Positions 13,101-25,100 of a stretch of DNA of 27,581 bases are shown here, piece by piece. How positions within the stretch are numbered: the first letter of the stretch is position 1; each line of letters opens with the position of its first letter. Source of the DNA: Bordetella parapertussis. GTDB taxonomy: Bacteria > Pseudomonadota > Gammaproteobacteria > Burkholderiales > Burkholderiaceae_C. The notes beneath the pieces are model-generated. The model was not told the DNA's origin, did not search any database, and was given only the letters and a program-made list of their open reading frames with translations. Both the position numbers and the translations under genes were made by a program. The DNA lies in the NCBI GenBank assembly GCA_945900695.1, contig CAMDJU010000005.1, positions 1 through 27,581 on the forward strand. The letters are read 5' to 3'.

Positions 13101-16100
13101 TCTCGAGCGAGGCGTTGGGCAGCATCACGGTTGACGTGTCGGGCAGTGCGTCGGCCAGCCTCAAGGGTCTGAGTGTGAGCGCTGGCAGTGCCAGCATGCC
13201 GCTGGACGATGAGCTGGAGCTGGCTCTTTACGTGCCCGACCTGCTCGATTGGCGCAATGTAGAAGTGCGCAACTCGCCCTTCAACTTGCAAGAGTCGATT
13301 GCCAACGGCTCGCTTCCTGCTGGCGCGGTGGTGGTCGTGCTGCCCGATTTGGGCAGCTTGCTGGATGTGCGCAACATCGACTTTGGCGACATCGTTGAGG
13401 CGGTGCGCTTTGGCCTGGAGATCGTCGACGATCTGGCGGCCGACCAGGCTTTCTACACTGCGCAGTTGCCGGTGATCAACAGTTCTTTGTCGGAGCTGAT
13501 GGTGCTGGGCGACACCTGGCTGGGCAAGTTGCAGGACGTCATGGACGAGCCGGTCGACGGGCTCGAAGCGGCCGAGCGCGCCCTCGAGACGGCGCTGGAC
13601 CTGCCGGCCGATCTGCTGGATTTGAGCATCGACAACGCGAGCGGCAAGCTCATGCTCGACCTGAACCTCAAGCTGGCGTATGCCAACGAGTTTGGCCTGA
13701 ACCTGGATTTGCAGAGCCTGGCCGATCTGGCCGGCTTGGCGTTGCCCGATGGCCTGGGCCAGTTCTTGGACGCCTCGGGTGAGGGCACGGTGGCCCTGGC
13801 CTTGGGTGCTGACTTGCAATTGCGGCTGGGCATGACCTTGCCCAAGCAGGCGGGTGAGTTGCCAAAGATCGGTTTGGAAAACTATGACGCCAAAACCCAG
13901 AAGGGCACGCGCGTGGCGCTCAAGGCCCGCATGGCCGCCGAGGATGTGAACCTGAACTTCAAGGTCGGCCCACTGGAGATGGGTGTCAAGGGCGGCAGCT
14001 TGGTGCTCGATGCCGATGGCAAGAATGACGCCGACGATGTCGTGGACGATGCGCTCGCCGACGCCGCCAGCCTCACCCTGACCTGGGTCGACGGCAAGCC
14101 GGTGATTGAGACGCTGGGCGCCTTTGACATGGGGCTGCCGCTGACGGCCAAGATTTTTGGCAAGGACATCAAGATCGGCCAATTGCAGGTCTCGACCAAC
14201 CCGACGCTGGGCTCGGGTGGTATCGCGGCCCTGGTCAATGAACTGGCGGGCAAGGCGGCGGCCGACGCGCCCGATGCGCTGGTGGTCAAGCTGCCCGACT
14301 TTGATCTGGCGGCAGCCGGCCGCAGCACCTTGATGCAATTGCTCTACGACCCAACCAATGTGCTCGATGGGATCGACCTGGGCCTGGGCGCGGTGCAGGA
14401 CTTGTTCCAAAGCTCGGTGGCGGCGGACTTACCCTTCATTGGTACAGGACTTGCTGACACTGGCGCTGTGATCGCCGGTCTGCGTGCTGGTTTGCTGCAG
14501 GACCTGCGGGCCAAGCTCTCGGGCGAAGGCAAGCCGGTCGAACTGATCCGTGAGGAGTTGTTCAATGTCTTCAGTGGCTTGGACATCTTGCTCGACTGGA
14601 ATGGTGACGAGTTGATCACCGTCGATGATGTGTCGGTCGGCTTCTATGGCTTCAACGGCAACCTGGTGTCGACCTGGAAGCCGGGCCTGCCATTGCCCAC
14701 CGGTGGCGTCGACGCGATCCGCTTTGACATGAATTTGGGCGGGCGCGTTGTGGGTGCCGGCCTGGACTTGCCGCTGGACATCAGCCTGCCTGGATTTGAT
14801 CTGGATGTAGACGGTGGCTTTTCGCTGGAGGCCAGCTGGGAGTACGACTTTGGCTTCGGCCTGTCGGCCAGCAAGGGCTTCTTCTTGGGCGCCAACACCG
14901 GTGAGGATGCCGATGTGGCGGAGTTGCGCCTGAATGTGGCGGCCTACCTGGACGGCGACCCGACCGATGCGGACACTGTCAGCGCCTTTGAGGGCCGCGG
15001 CAAGCTGTTGTTCTTCGAGGCCGAGGTGATCGACCGCGACACCGACACCAGCAAGCCTGGCCACCAGGGCAGCGGCCTGCGCGGCACCTTGAACTTGGAT
15101 ATCCAGGGCAACGATGCCGGCCAGCTCACGCTTGATCAGCTGTTGTCGAGCCCAGAGACGGCGATGGCGGCCGACTTCGACGTCAATGCCGACCTCAGGC
15201 TCGGGGTATCGCTCAGCGCAGTGGGCATGCCCAAGCTGATGAGCGATCTGGTGATCGACTGGGATTGGGGCTTGGGCGATGCGACGCTGGAGTTCCCTGA
15301 GATTTCCATCCAGAACCTGCGCTTGGACATGAAGTCGGCGGTGGCCGACTTCCTGCTGCCCATTGCCACATCGGTGGCCAATGTGGCCGCGCCTTTCCGC
15401 GATGTGGTCGATGCCCTGACCGCGCCCATGCCCGACCTGGGCATGCTGCTCGACCCGCCACGCAAGTCGCTGGGCCTGGCCAGCGACAACACGCTGCGCG
15501 GCTTTATTGACACCGTCAACGAACTGACGCGACAGGCCAAGCCCAGCTTGGGCTTGCAGCGCATTGATTGGGCGTTCCTGGATGCGGTGAAGTTTGCGCT
15601 GGACATGCCCGAGGCGATCAAGTCGCTGCTGTCTTTTGGTGCAGGCTTGCCGCTGGGCAGCATTTATGGCCTGGGCACCAGCAATGTGCGCTTTGTCAAA
15701 GGCGATGGGTCCTCGGCCAGCAACACCAGCAGCAACACCGAGCTTTACAAGGCGATTGCAGGCATCACGTCGCAGGCCTCGGGCGGCTCGAGCGCTTCGA
15801 CCGAGCGCAGTGGCCTGCAGTTCATGCCCTACCTGACCGACATCGGCAACTGGGCCAAGATCTTCAGCGGCGGTAATGCCACGCTGTTCACCTATGAGCT
15901 GCCGCTGTTGGAATTTGACTTTGTCTTCAATGAGATCCTGGCCTCGGTGCCGATTCCCTTCCCGCCGCTGTCATGGATCAGCATCGACATTGGCGCCATC
16001 GGCAGCGTCTCGGCCTTTGTCGACCTGTCCTTTGGCTTTGACACCTTCGGCGTACAGAAGGCCATTGCCAGCGGCAATCCGTTTGATACGCTCGACGGCT

Positions 16101-19100
16101 TTTATGTCAACGACTGGACCTTGCCCGCCTTCAAGAACGGCCAGGTGGTCCCCGGCACCGGCGGCAAGGAAAAGCCCGAGTTCGGTCTCAAGCTCGAGGC
16201 TGGCTTGCTCGGTGGCATCGGCATCACCGGTGTGGCCTCGGCCGGTGTGGGCGGCTCGATCTCGCTGGCGATCACGGCCGACATGAACGATATCAAGACC
16301 GGCACCGTCTCTCGCGATGCCAACGGACAGGTCACGGGCGTGCGCTATGTTGGCGACGGCAAGATCCGCGCCTCTGAAGCGCTGGGCATGATGCTTTACC
16401 CGGGCCTGATTCCAGGCATTCCGGGTGGGCCTCTTAACTTGTTTGATCTGACCTTCCAGGCCTCTTTGGCGCCCTATATTTGGGGCAAGACCTTCCTCAC
16501 GGGCACCCTGAGCTTCAAGCTCTTTGAGCTCAAGTTGCCCTCGCTGACACTCAGCGCCCCCACGGTCAAGCCCGAACTGGGCTTTGTCAAAGGCGGCGTG
16601 CTCACCCTCAATATGGGCACCCGTGCCAGCGACCGGCTCTACCTCAACACCGAGGATTCGGCAGAAAGCGTCATCCTCAGCGGCTTGGCCAATGGTGTGG
16701 TCGATGTCGAGTTCCTGGGCTTTCACAAGCGCTTCAGTGGCGTCACCCAGGTGGTCGTCGACATGGGCGCTGGCAATGACACGCTCGATGCCTCGCGCCT
16801 GCTCAATGCCGTGACGCTGGATGTGCGGGGTGGCGATGGCAGTGACACGGTCAAGATGGGCAAGGGCGGCGGGCAGGTGGTTGACCTGCTGGGCGATAAC
16901 AACCTGAGTGCCTTTGCCGACAGCGATGCCGGCGTGACCTTTGTCACCGGCCTGGGCAATGACAAGCTGTTTGGCGGCCGTGGCAATGACGTGCTGTTTG
17001 CCGGCGCCGGCAACAACCAGCTGACGGGCGGTGCCGGTGGCGATACCCTGTACGCGGTGATGGGTCAGAACCGACTGGTCGGCGGCGAAGGTGCGGACCG
17101 CTATGTCTTTGTCGGCGAACTGGGCAACAACAGCTTGAGTGAGGCCGGCACCGAGGCCACCGATCTGGACTTTTCGGGTCTGATCCCCGACGCGATCATG
17201 CGCATCATTGGCCCGGCGGCTGGTGCGCCGGCGGTATCGATTCCGGCGCAGTTCAATGTGCTGCGGGACGGCAAGTCGCGCATCGTGTTCACCGGCACGC
17301 CTTTTGCGGGCAACGCCGCCGACCCGATGACGGTGACACTGGCTTCCCGCGACGGGGTGTTTGAAGCGGTCTCAGACGATGGCGTGATCGTCTCCGGCCA
17401 GGACAGCGCGCGCACCTTCACCGGCTCGTTGGCCGATCTGAACCGATTCTTCACCAACGCCGACAAGATTCTCTACACCCATGTGGCGCAGGAGGACCAG
17501 CGCCGCCTGACGGTGACCGTGATGCAAAACGGTCTGCTCCATCAGGCCAGCGCCGAGCTCAACGCGGTGCAGGCCTTCACGCCTGAAGGCGGCGTCAACC
17601 AGGCCTGGGCCGATTTGTCGGTGCAGGGCCAAGTGATGGTGGCGGTTTCGCCGGCCGGCAAAGGCCAGATGGGCATCTACGTCTCGCGCGACGGCGGCCT
17701 GAGCTGGGACAGCGCCCAAAGCCTGGACCCAGGCGGTGTAGTGGCGTCCTCCTCGGCTTCCGAGGGACTGGTCGCCTCGACCCAGGGCACCCTCAACCTG
17801 TTTGACGGCAGCAGTGCCACGCGCTATGTCAACACCAGCATCGAGAACCCGGGGCGCATCCTCGCGCTGGCGAGCCCCGCGGTGCTGACCGGGCTCAAGT
17901 TCACCACCAGCGCCGATGCGCCCGAGCGTGACCCGACCCGCTACGCCTTGTTTGGCGCCAATGAGCTGCTGTCCTGGGGTGAGGGTGGCTGGAGCCTGAT
18001 GGCCCAGGGGGCGACCAACCTGCCCGAGGCGCGCAACGCCAGCAGCGACGTGAGCTTTGCCAACACCCGCAGCTTCAAGTACTACCAGCTGGTTTACACC
18101 GAGCTGCGGCCGGTCATGGTGTCGGCCACCGCGTCGCCCGGTGCGGTCGTCGGTGGCGGTGAGGGTGTGGAAAAAGCCATTGACGGCAGCACTGGCAGCA
18201 AGCACCTCAACCGCAACAAGGTCGATGCGGGCATGGTGATCACGCTCTCGCATGAGGCGGTGATCGGCTCCTTGAGCCTGACCACCGGCAACGACGGGCC
18301 CGATCGCGACCCGATGCGCTATGTGTTGCTGGGCTCCAACGAAGAGCTGGCCTGGGCCGATGCCAGCTGGACGCAGATTGCCACTGGTCAGACCGGTCTG
18401 AGCACTGTGCGCCGCGCCACCAACACGGTGAGTTTTGACAACAGCCAGAGCTTCAAGCACTACAAGCTGGTGCTGACGGATCTGCGCAATGCAACAACGG
18501 CCTTTGGCATGCAGGTCACCGAGGTCAAACTGGGTGGTGCCCTGAACAGCAATGCCAAGGCGGCCAGTGCACCGCGCGTGAGCGAGCTCCAGTTGGTGTC
18601 GGCCGCCAGTGGCGACAACAAGTTCATGGACATCCAGACCGCCACCCCGGGCCTGCTGTTTAATTTGCAAGGCGCTGATGTGCTGCGCGGACTGAACTTC
18701 ACCTCGGGCAAGGATTCGCCGCAAAGCGACCCGACCCGGTATGCACTGTTTGGCGCCAACGAAGACCTCGCCTGGGACAACACGGGCTGGAGTGCGCTTG
18801 CATCGGGCGCCACCGGCCTGACCGAAGCGCGTTTGAGCACCAGCCATGTTGGATTTGCCAACAGCGCCAGCTACCGATACTACAAGTTGGTCTACACCGA
18901 GCAGCGCGCCACCATGGTCTCGGCCACCGCCTCGCCAGGTGCGATCACGCCCAATGGTGAAGGCGTGGACAGGGCCATCGACGGACGCAACGACAGCAAG
19001 TACCTCAACCGCAACAAGGTCGATGCAGGCTTGCTGGTCACCCTGTCAGGTTCGGCGGTGGTCGACTCCCTGACGCTGACCACAGGCAACGACGGCGCTG

Positions 19101-22100
19101 ACCGTGATCCGATGCGCTATGAGTTGCTGGGCTCGAACTTTGATCTGACCTGGGTCGATACCGGTTGGACGCAGATTGCCACCGGCCAGACTGGCCTGAG
19201 CACCGCACGGCGGGCCGCCAACACCGTGACCTTTGCCAATACACAAAGTTTCAAGCACTACAAGCTGATGCTGGTCGATTTGCGCAATGCGGCCACGGCC
19301 TTTGGCATGCAGGTCAGCGAAGTTCGCCTTGGCAATGCCCTGAGCAGCAACGCTGCGACCAGCAGCACGGTTCAGCTGGCTGAGCTGGGGCTGGTGACGG
19401 CTTCATCGGACATGGCCTCCCCGGGCGCGGTGCCCTTTGGCAGCGGCGCAGCGGCGGCCCTCGATGGCGACCGGGGCACCAAGTATGTCAACGCGGCCAA
19501 GGCCGGCAGCGGCTTGCTCACCGCCTTGCCGGTGGCGCGGGTTGTCAACCGCATCGACTTCACCAGCGCCAACAATGAATCGGGCAGCGACCCCATGCGC
19601 TTCGTGCTGCTGGGCTCGAACACGCCGCTGGCCTGGGACAGTAGTGCCTGGACGCAGGTGGCCAGCGCGGCCACCGGCTTGAGCACCACCCGCGGTGCGA
19701 CCAGCTCTGTGAGCTTGGCCAACAGCCAGAGCTTTCAGTACTACAAGCTGGTGTTCACCGAGCTGCGTTCGGCCGATGCCGATGAGATGCAGATCGCCGG
19801 CGTCTACCTTGACGGCATGCTGCCGGCGGGGCAGGGCTTTGACCATGTCTCGGTCTCGCCCAACGGCCAGCAGATGGCCGCTCTGTCCAATGCGGGCATG
19901 GTGGCGATTTCGCGCGATGGCGGTGTCAACTGGACCTTGGTTCGTGCGCCGGCGGATGACTACACCGATGTGCTCATCACCAACGAAGGGCGGGTGTTGC
20001 TGGCCGATCGTGCGGGCAGTGAGCGCTACAGTTATTCAGGCTTGTTTGGCATCACCTTGTGGGACGATCGCGACACCCCGGGCGCCTTGCGCGAATTGGC
20101 CCCCGATGGGCGCAGCTGGACCACCTTGAACTTGCCCAGCCGGAACTGGCAGGACCTCAACGCCGCAGGCGATGGCAAGAGCTTGCTGGGCGTGACCAGC
20201 CGTGCGTCCAATGGCGCGAGCGCCGGCGCGATCTACCAGGGCCTGCTGGGCACCCTGATCGACAGCGTGACCGCTTCGTCGGGCAATGTGCCCTCTGGCG
20301 AGGGCGCCTCTGATGTGGTGGATGGCAACAGCGCCAGCAAACACGTCAACCGCGACAAGGCGGGCAGTGGCCTGGTCTTCACGCTCTCGCAGCCCGATGT
20401 GGTCACCAGCCTGCAATTCACCAGCGCCAATGATGCGAGCGAGCGCGATCCGATGACCTTCACCATCTTCGGCTCCAATGGTGCGGCAGACTGGTCGAGC
20501 ACGGGCTGGACGCAGGTCGGGCAGGGCAGCACCGGCCTGGGTACCGCCCGCCGGGTTGAGGCTGCGGCCGTGGGCTTTGCCAACACCACCGCCTACAAGC
20601 ACTACAAAGTGGTGATGACGAGCTTGCGCAACAACACATCGGCCAGCGCGATGCAGGTGGCCGAGATCAAGCTCGCCAGCAATGGCAGCACGATTGCCGC
20701 CGGCCTGGGCCAAAACGGCATCACCTGGACCGATGTCACGCGCGGCGCTCTCAACAATGGCGACTGGCTGTCGGTGAACGCCGATGCCAGCGGCAAGCAC
20801 TGGGTTGCTTCGACCAATAGCGGGCAGATCTTCTATGCCGACACCAACGCTGCCAACTGGAAATGGACCCAGGTGGGCACGCTGGGGCAGGGCACGCGGG
20901 TGGCCATCAGCGCCGATGGCACTGCGCTGGTGGCCACCGCTTCCGGCAAGAACGGCGGCGTTTGGATGTCGAAAGATCTGGGCGCCAGCTGGGTTCAGGC
21001 GGCAGGCCGCGGTGAGATGGGCGTGCGCAAGGGCAGCGACTGGGTCGGCGCCACCATTGATGGCGCGACCGGCATGGTGACCGCCTTGGCCGAGAACCAA
21101 GCCATCTTGCGCTTTGACGCACCCTCGGCATCGGCGGCGCTCAATCTGCGCCTGCCCGATGCGTTGATGGTGGCCAGCGATGAGGCGACGCCGCTGACCT
21201 TCGCGGCTGGCTCGCTCTACGACGCCGATCTGCTCAAAACCCCGGTCGCTGGCGATAACACGCCGGTGGTGTCGGTGCAGTTCGATGTGACCCAGGGCGC
21301 CTTTGGTGTCTCGGGTGCAGATGCCACGCGCTGGGGCGTGAGCTTCAGTGCCACCGCTTCGGGCGTCAAGCTCAGCGGCACGGTGGGCAAGCTCTCCAGC
21401 TTTCTGGCCGAGGTGGGTAATTTGCAGTTCATGCCCGGCCAAAAAGGCATCGCCGGCCCGATGGTGGTCACGCTCAGTGATGGCGTGAACACGGTGGTGC
21501 GCGAAGTGCCGCTGGTGGTGCAAAAGCCGGTGGCGCTGAAGGCCTCCTACAACGCGGGCAATTTTGAGATTTTGGCCACCGGTGGCAATGCGCTGCGCCT
21601 GAGCCGCAGCCCGCTTGACGAGGTGCGACTGGGCCTCTTGGCCGACGAGTTGACGGTGGTGCGTCTGTCCGATGCGCCGCTGGTGGTGCGCGCCTCCGAA
21701 GGCGCCGACCAGACCACCATGGATCTGGGCAATACCCTGGCAGCTGACGGCCTGCCGCGCACGCTCAGGCTCGAGGATGTGGACAGCGGCCCCAGCGAAA
21801 TGCAGGACGACACCCTGGGCCTGCGCTTCAAGCCGGTGGCCTCTTCGACCACCAAAAATGTGGTGACGCTGGCCAACGGCAAGTTGGTCTCGGGCGTCGA
21901 AAACATTGAGTGGGATCAGACCCTGGGCACATTGCGCCTGAGCGGCGACTCTATCGTGATCAAGGCCCAAGGCGATGGCCCGATTGATCTGGGCAATACC
22001 CGCTTGGTGATCGATGCGCAAACCCTGGTCATCGATGGTGATTTGCGGGTCAAAGACACCAGCCGCATTGCGCTCAACATCACCGAAAAAATCACCCTCA

Positions 22101-25100
22101 CGGGGATCAAGCTCTACGGCGTCAATGGGGCGGCGGACACCAACTTGGCGGTGGCCACGGTGCTGTCCAAAGACGCCAAAGGCGCGGTGCAAGCGCAGGT
22201 GGTGCAGTCGGTCAAATTGGCCATTCCCGAGGGCGGTGGGGCGGTGGATTTGTCCGCTTACGTCACCGAAGGGGCTGGCTTGCAGATCACGCCACCTGAA
22301 GGTGTGGCCATTTCTTTGGGCGGCAAGGGCGGCGGTTTGGCGCTAGACCCCAGCAAGATCAAAGGCGATACGACCTTGGTGATTGGTTCATCCGGTGGAT
22401 CCAACCCGGTGGCCATGGGCGGTGGTGATTCGGAATTGGTCCTGCCTGTGGCCTTGACCATCCAGTCCTCTGGGGTGGGCGGCAAGGTGGAAGTGGCGGG
22501 CTCGGTCAAAGGTAAAAAGCTGACCATTTTTGGCCCGGGCAACACCACGGTGTTTGCCAATGGCACGGTGCTGGCCATGTCCCAAGGCACCGTGATCGAT
22601 GACGCGATTCGATTTGACGGAAATGTGGTGATGAGCATGGGCGATGCGGCCACGAAACAAGCCGGTGATTTGCGTGTCACCGGGCGTGTCAATGGCAGCA
22701 CCGGTAGCGCCGATGTGTTGAATTTGTCGGCTTATCAGGGCAGCATCAGCATCGATGGCCGGGTGGGCGCGGGCATCGGGGCCACGGCCCAAAGCATCGC
22801 CATCACCCAGGCCGGGCGTAATTTTGGTGCCGATACCAGCCAGGCCGTGGCCAATGCCGATGGCAGCTTCACTTACCAAGGTGTGATCTTGACCGGCGGC
22901 AGCGGCAGCGGGGCCACGGCTGACATCCGTGTCAAAGACGGCGTTGTGGTGGGCGTGAGCCTGGTCTCGGTGGGTGGCGGCTTCAAGGTCGGCGACACCT
23001 TGAGCGCGGCGCGCGCCCAGTTGGGTGACTTGGCGGCGCGAACGGCTGCTGAGCGTGATGGCTGGGCCTTGCGTTTGCAAGTTCGTGAATTGGCCAATAT
23101 CGAAGGCTTGGTGGTCAGCAATGCGATGAACGTCACCTTTGGCGAGCGGGTTTATGTGGATGGCGACATCACCATCCAGGCCAGTGGCAAGGTGGTGTTC
23201 TCAGATACCGTGGTGCTGCGCAATGGGGGTCAGCTGATCATCCAAGGGGCCCAGGAAGTGGTCTTTTACAAAGGCGTCGAGTTTGCCGCCAATGCCCAAG
23301 GTCAAGCCGGTGCGCTCCGTGTCACCGCCAGCAATGGGTCGGTGAGTTTCTTGTCGGGCATGTTCGCCGGGCAAAACGACGCCATGAGCTGGGCGGGTAT
23401 TTCCCGTTTGGATTTGCAATCGCCACAACTGTCCACACAACTGGGCAGCTTGTCGGTGGCGGGGGTGAATGTGGTGCTCAGTGAGGCGCCCGGGTTTGCC
23501 AACTTGAACCTGAACCTGGACGCCTTGAACCTGGATACCCAAAGACTGACCATGCCGGCCAGCAGTGGTGTCAAGGTGAACATGAACCTGGGTTTGTTGG
23601 ACATGGACGCAGCCCAGGGCATTGGTGCGCAAAACGCCTTTTTGAAGGTCAACGCCCAGCAAATCGTGGCCCAAACTGACACGGGCAGCATCTTTATGGA
23701 AATCACCGGCAGCAAGGCGGTGGCGCTGGACGCCAAGACGCTGACCCAAGGCGATATCAATATTCGATTGACGGCGGCGGATACCTTGAGCGCACAAGTG
23801 CTCGCCCAGGGCAAGATCGATGTGGCGGGCTCGGGGTCTTTGACGCTGACACCGGGCTCGCGCCTGGAGTCCAAGGGAGGCAGCATCCAGGTCACATCCG
23901 TGGGCGACTTGGTGGCCTCTGGCACCACGCTGATAGCGGATGTGGCGCTGCTCAAGGCGGGTCAAGCCATCAACGCGGTGGACTCGGCGTCCGCGCCAGC
24001 GGTGTCCATCAGTGGGGATTTGCGGCTGGAGGCAGTGAGTGGCATTGGTGACTTTGGTTACGGCCGTTTCCTGATCAACAACCTCAACAGCACAGCGTCG
24101 GTCAGCGCGTACAACGAAAAGAGCGGTGACGTGGTACTGGCCGGTGCGAATGGCTTGACCCTTTCCGCCGCAGGCGTCAAATCCGACGCCCCAGGAGACG
24201 CTTGGGTGGGCTTGCTCACAGGGACTGGCAGCATCACAGAGCTGGGCCAAGTGGTGGCGCGAAGCAACAACGTGGTTCGATTGACAGGCAGCACCTGGAT
24301 GGCCCGGCCATCGTCTGGCTCGACAACAAACCCACCCACAGATACAAGCACAGGCCCGACCACAGGTCCAACAACAAACCCACCCACAGATACAAGCACA
24401 GGTCCGGCCACTGGACTCACACTCAACCCACCCACAGATACAACCACTGGTCCGAGCACTGGTCCGAGCACAGATACAAGCACAGGTCCGAGCACTGGTG
24501 CATCAGCCCTGACGAAAATATCCGTTGACGCCCAAAAGGTGGGCGATGCCATCCGCACAGGTGTGCGCTTGGGAGTCTCGGAAGGCTTGGATACGTTCAA
24601 CCGACTGATGGAAAGATCGTTCAGCTTGAATGCGCTGTCGGAAAGTGGTTCAGCCAGGGTGCTTACCCAAGGGCCCGTGATGAGCAAGGCCGTGCAAACT
24701 ACGCTGAGCAGTTATTCGCCCGCGGCCATGCCTGTTTTTGGTTTGGGCGTGACCAGCAGCCCTCAATCCACCGCCCAATTGCTGGACATGGCCATGGCCG
24801 TGGTGCAGCAAACCCCATCTGCTGTGGCAAGGGACACAGAGACCTTGGGCAATTGGGTCAGTCGCACTGCGCCAGCGATCAATCCGGCTGAGGCATCGAC
24901 CGCACCGGAGGCCTCCCCTGATGGCCAGAAGACGCCACCTGGGGCGTTAGAGTCACGCCCAGAACCCAGCGTGCCAACGCCGAACAACGACGGTGGCTTA
25001 TCAGCGCCCATCGACCCATCACCGCCCACGCTACCCGCACCCAGCTCAGGCGTTCAATGGCTGTTGCCCGCCGATGATGTGGCGGTTTGGACCGAGGGCT

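Larger units (their letters stand above)
17588..21115 (+). other. Asp-box beta-propeller 2, seven blades, split by discoidin-like domains
   Basis: Blade starts can be read as AWADLSVQG, FDHVSVSPNG, YTDVLITNEG, NWQDLNAAGDG, DWLSVNADASG, TRVAISADG and DWVGATIDGATG, again seven. Asp-boxes are at 17684 (SRDGGLSW), 19910 (SRDGGVNW) and a degenerate one at 20969 (SKDLGASW). Its last blade (MVTALAENQAILRF) matches the last blade of propeller 1 (QVTAVAKGQGIYTF), and blade five of both has a YxADT...W-x-W phrase, so the two propellers are homologous. Five discoidin-like domains interrupt it between blades one and two and a sixth lies in blade four. Confidence 0.65.

Noticed and set aside
20036..22192. 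718-codon open frame on the minus strand
   Set aside because: Same antisense composition; it runs across discoidin-like, propeller and cadherin-like boundaries of the clearly coding plus strand.
24323..24505. Tandem repeats resembling a CRISPR array
   Set aside because: The 48-bp units are contiguous, without unique spacers, and are coding in frame.
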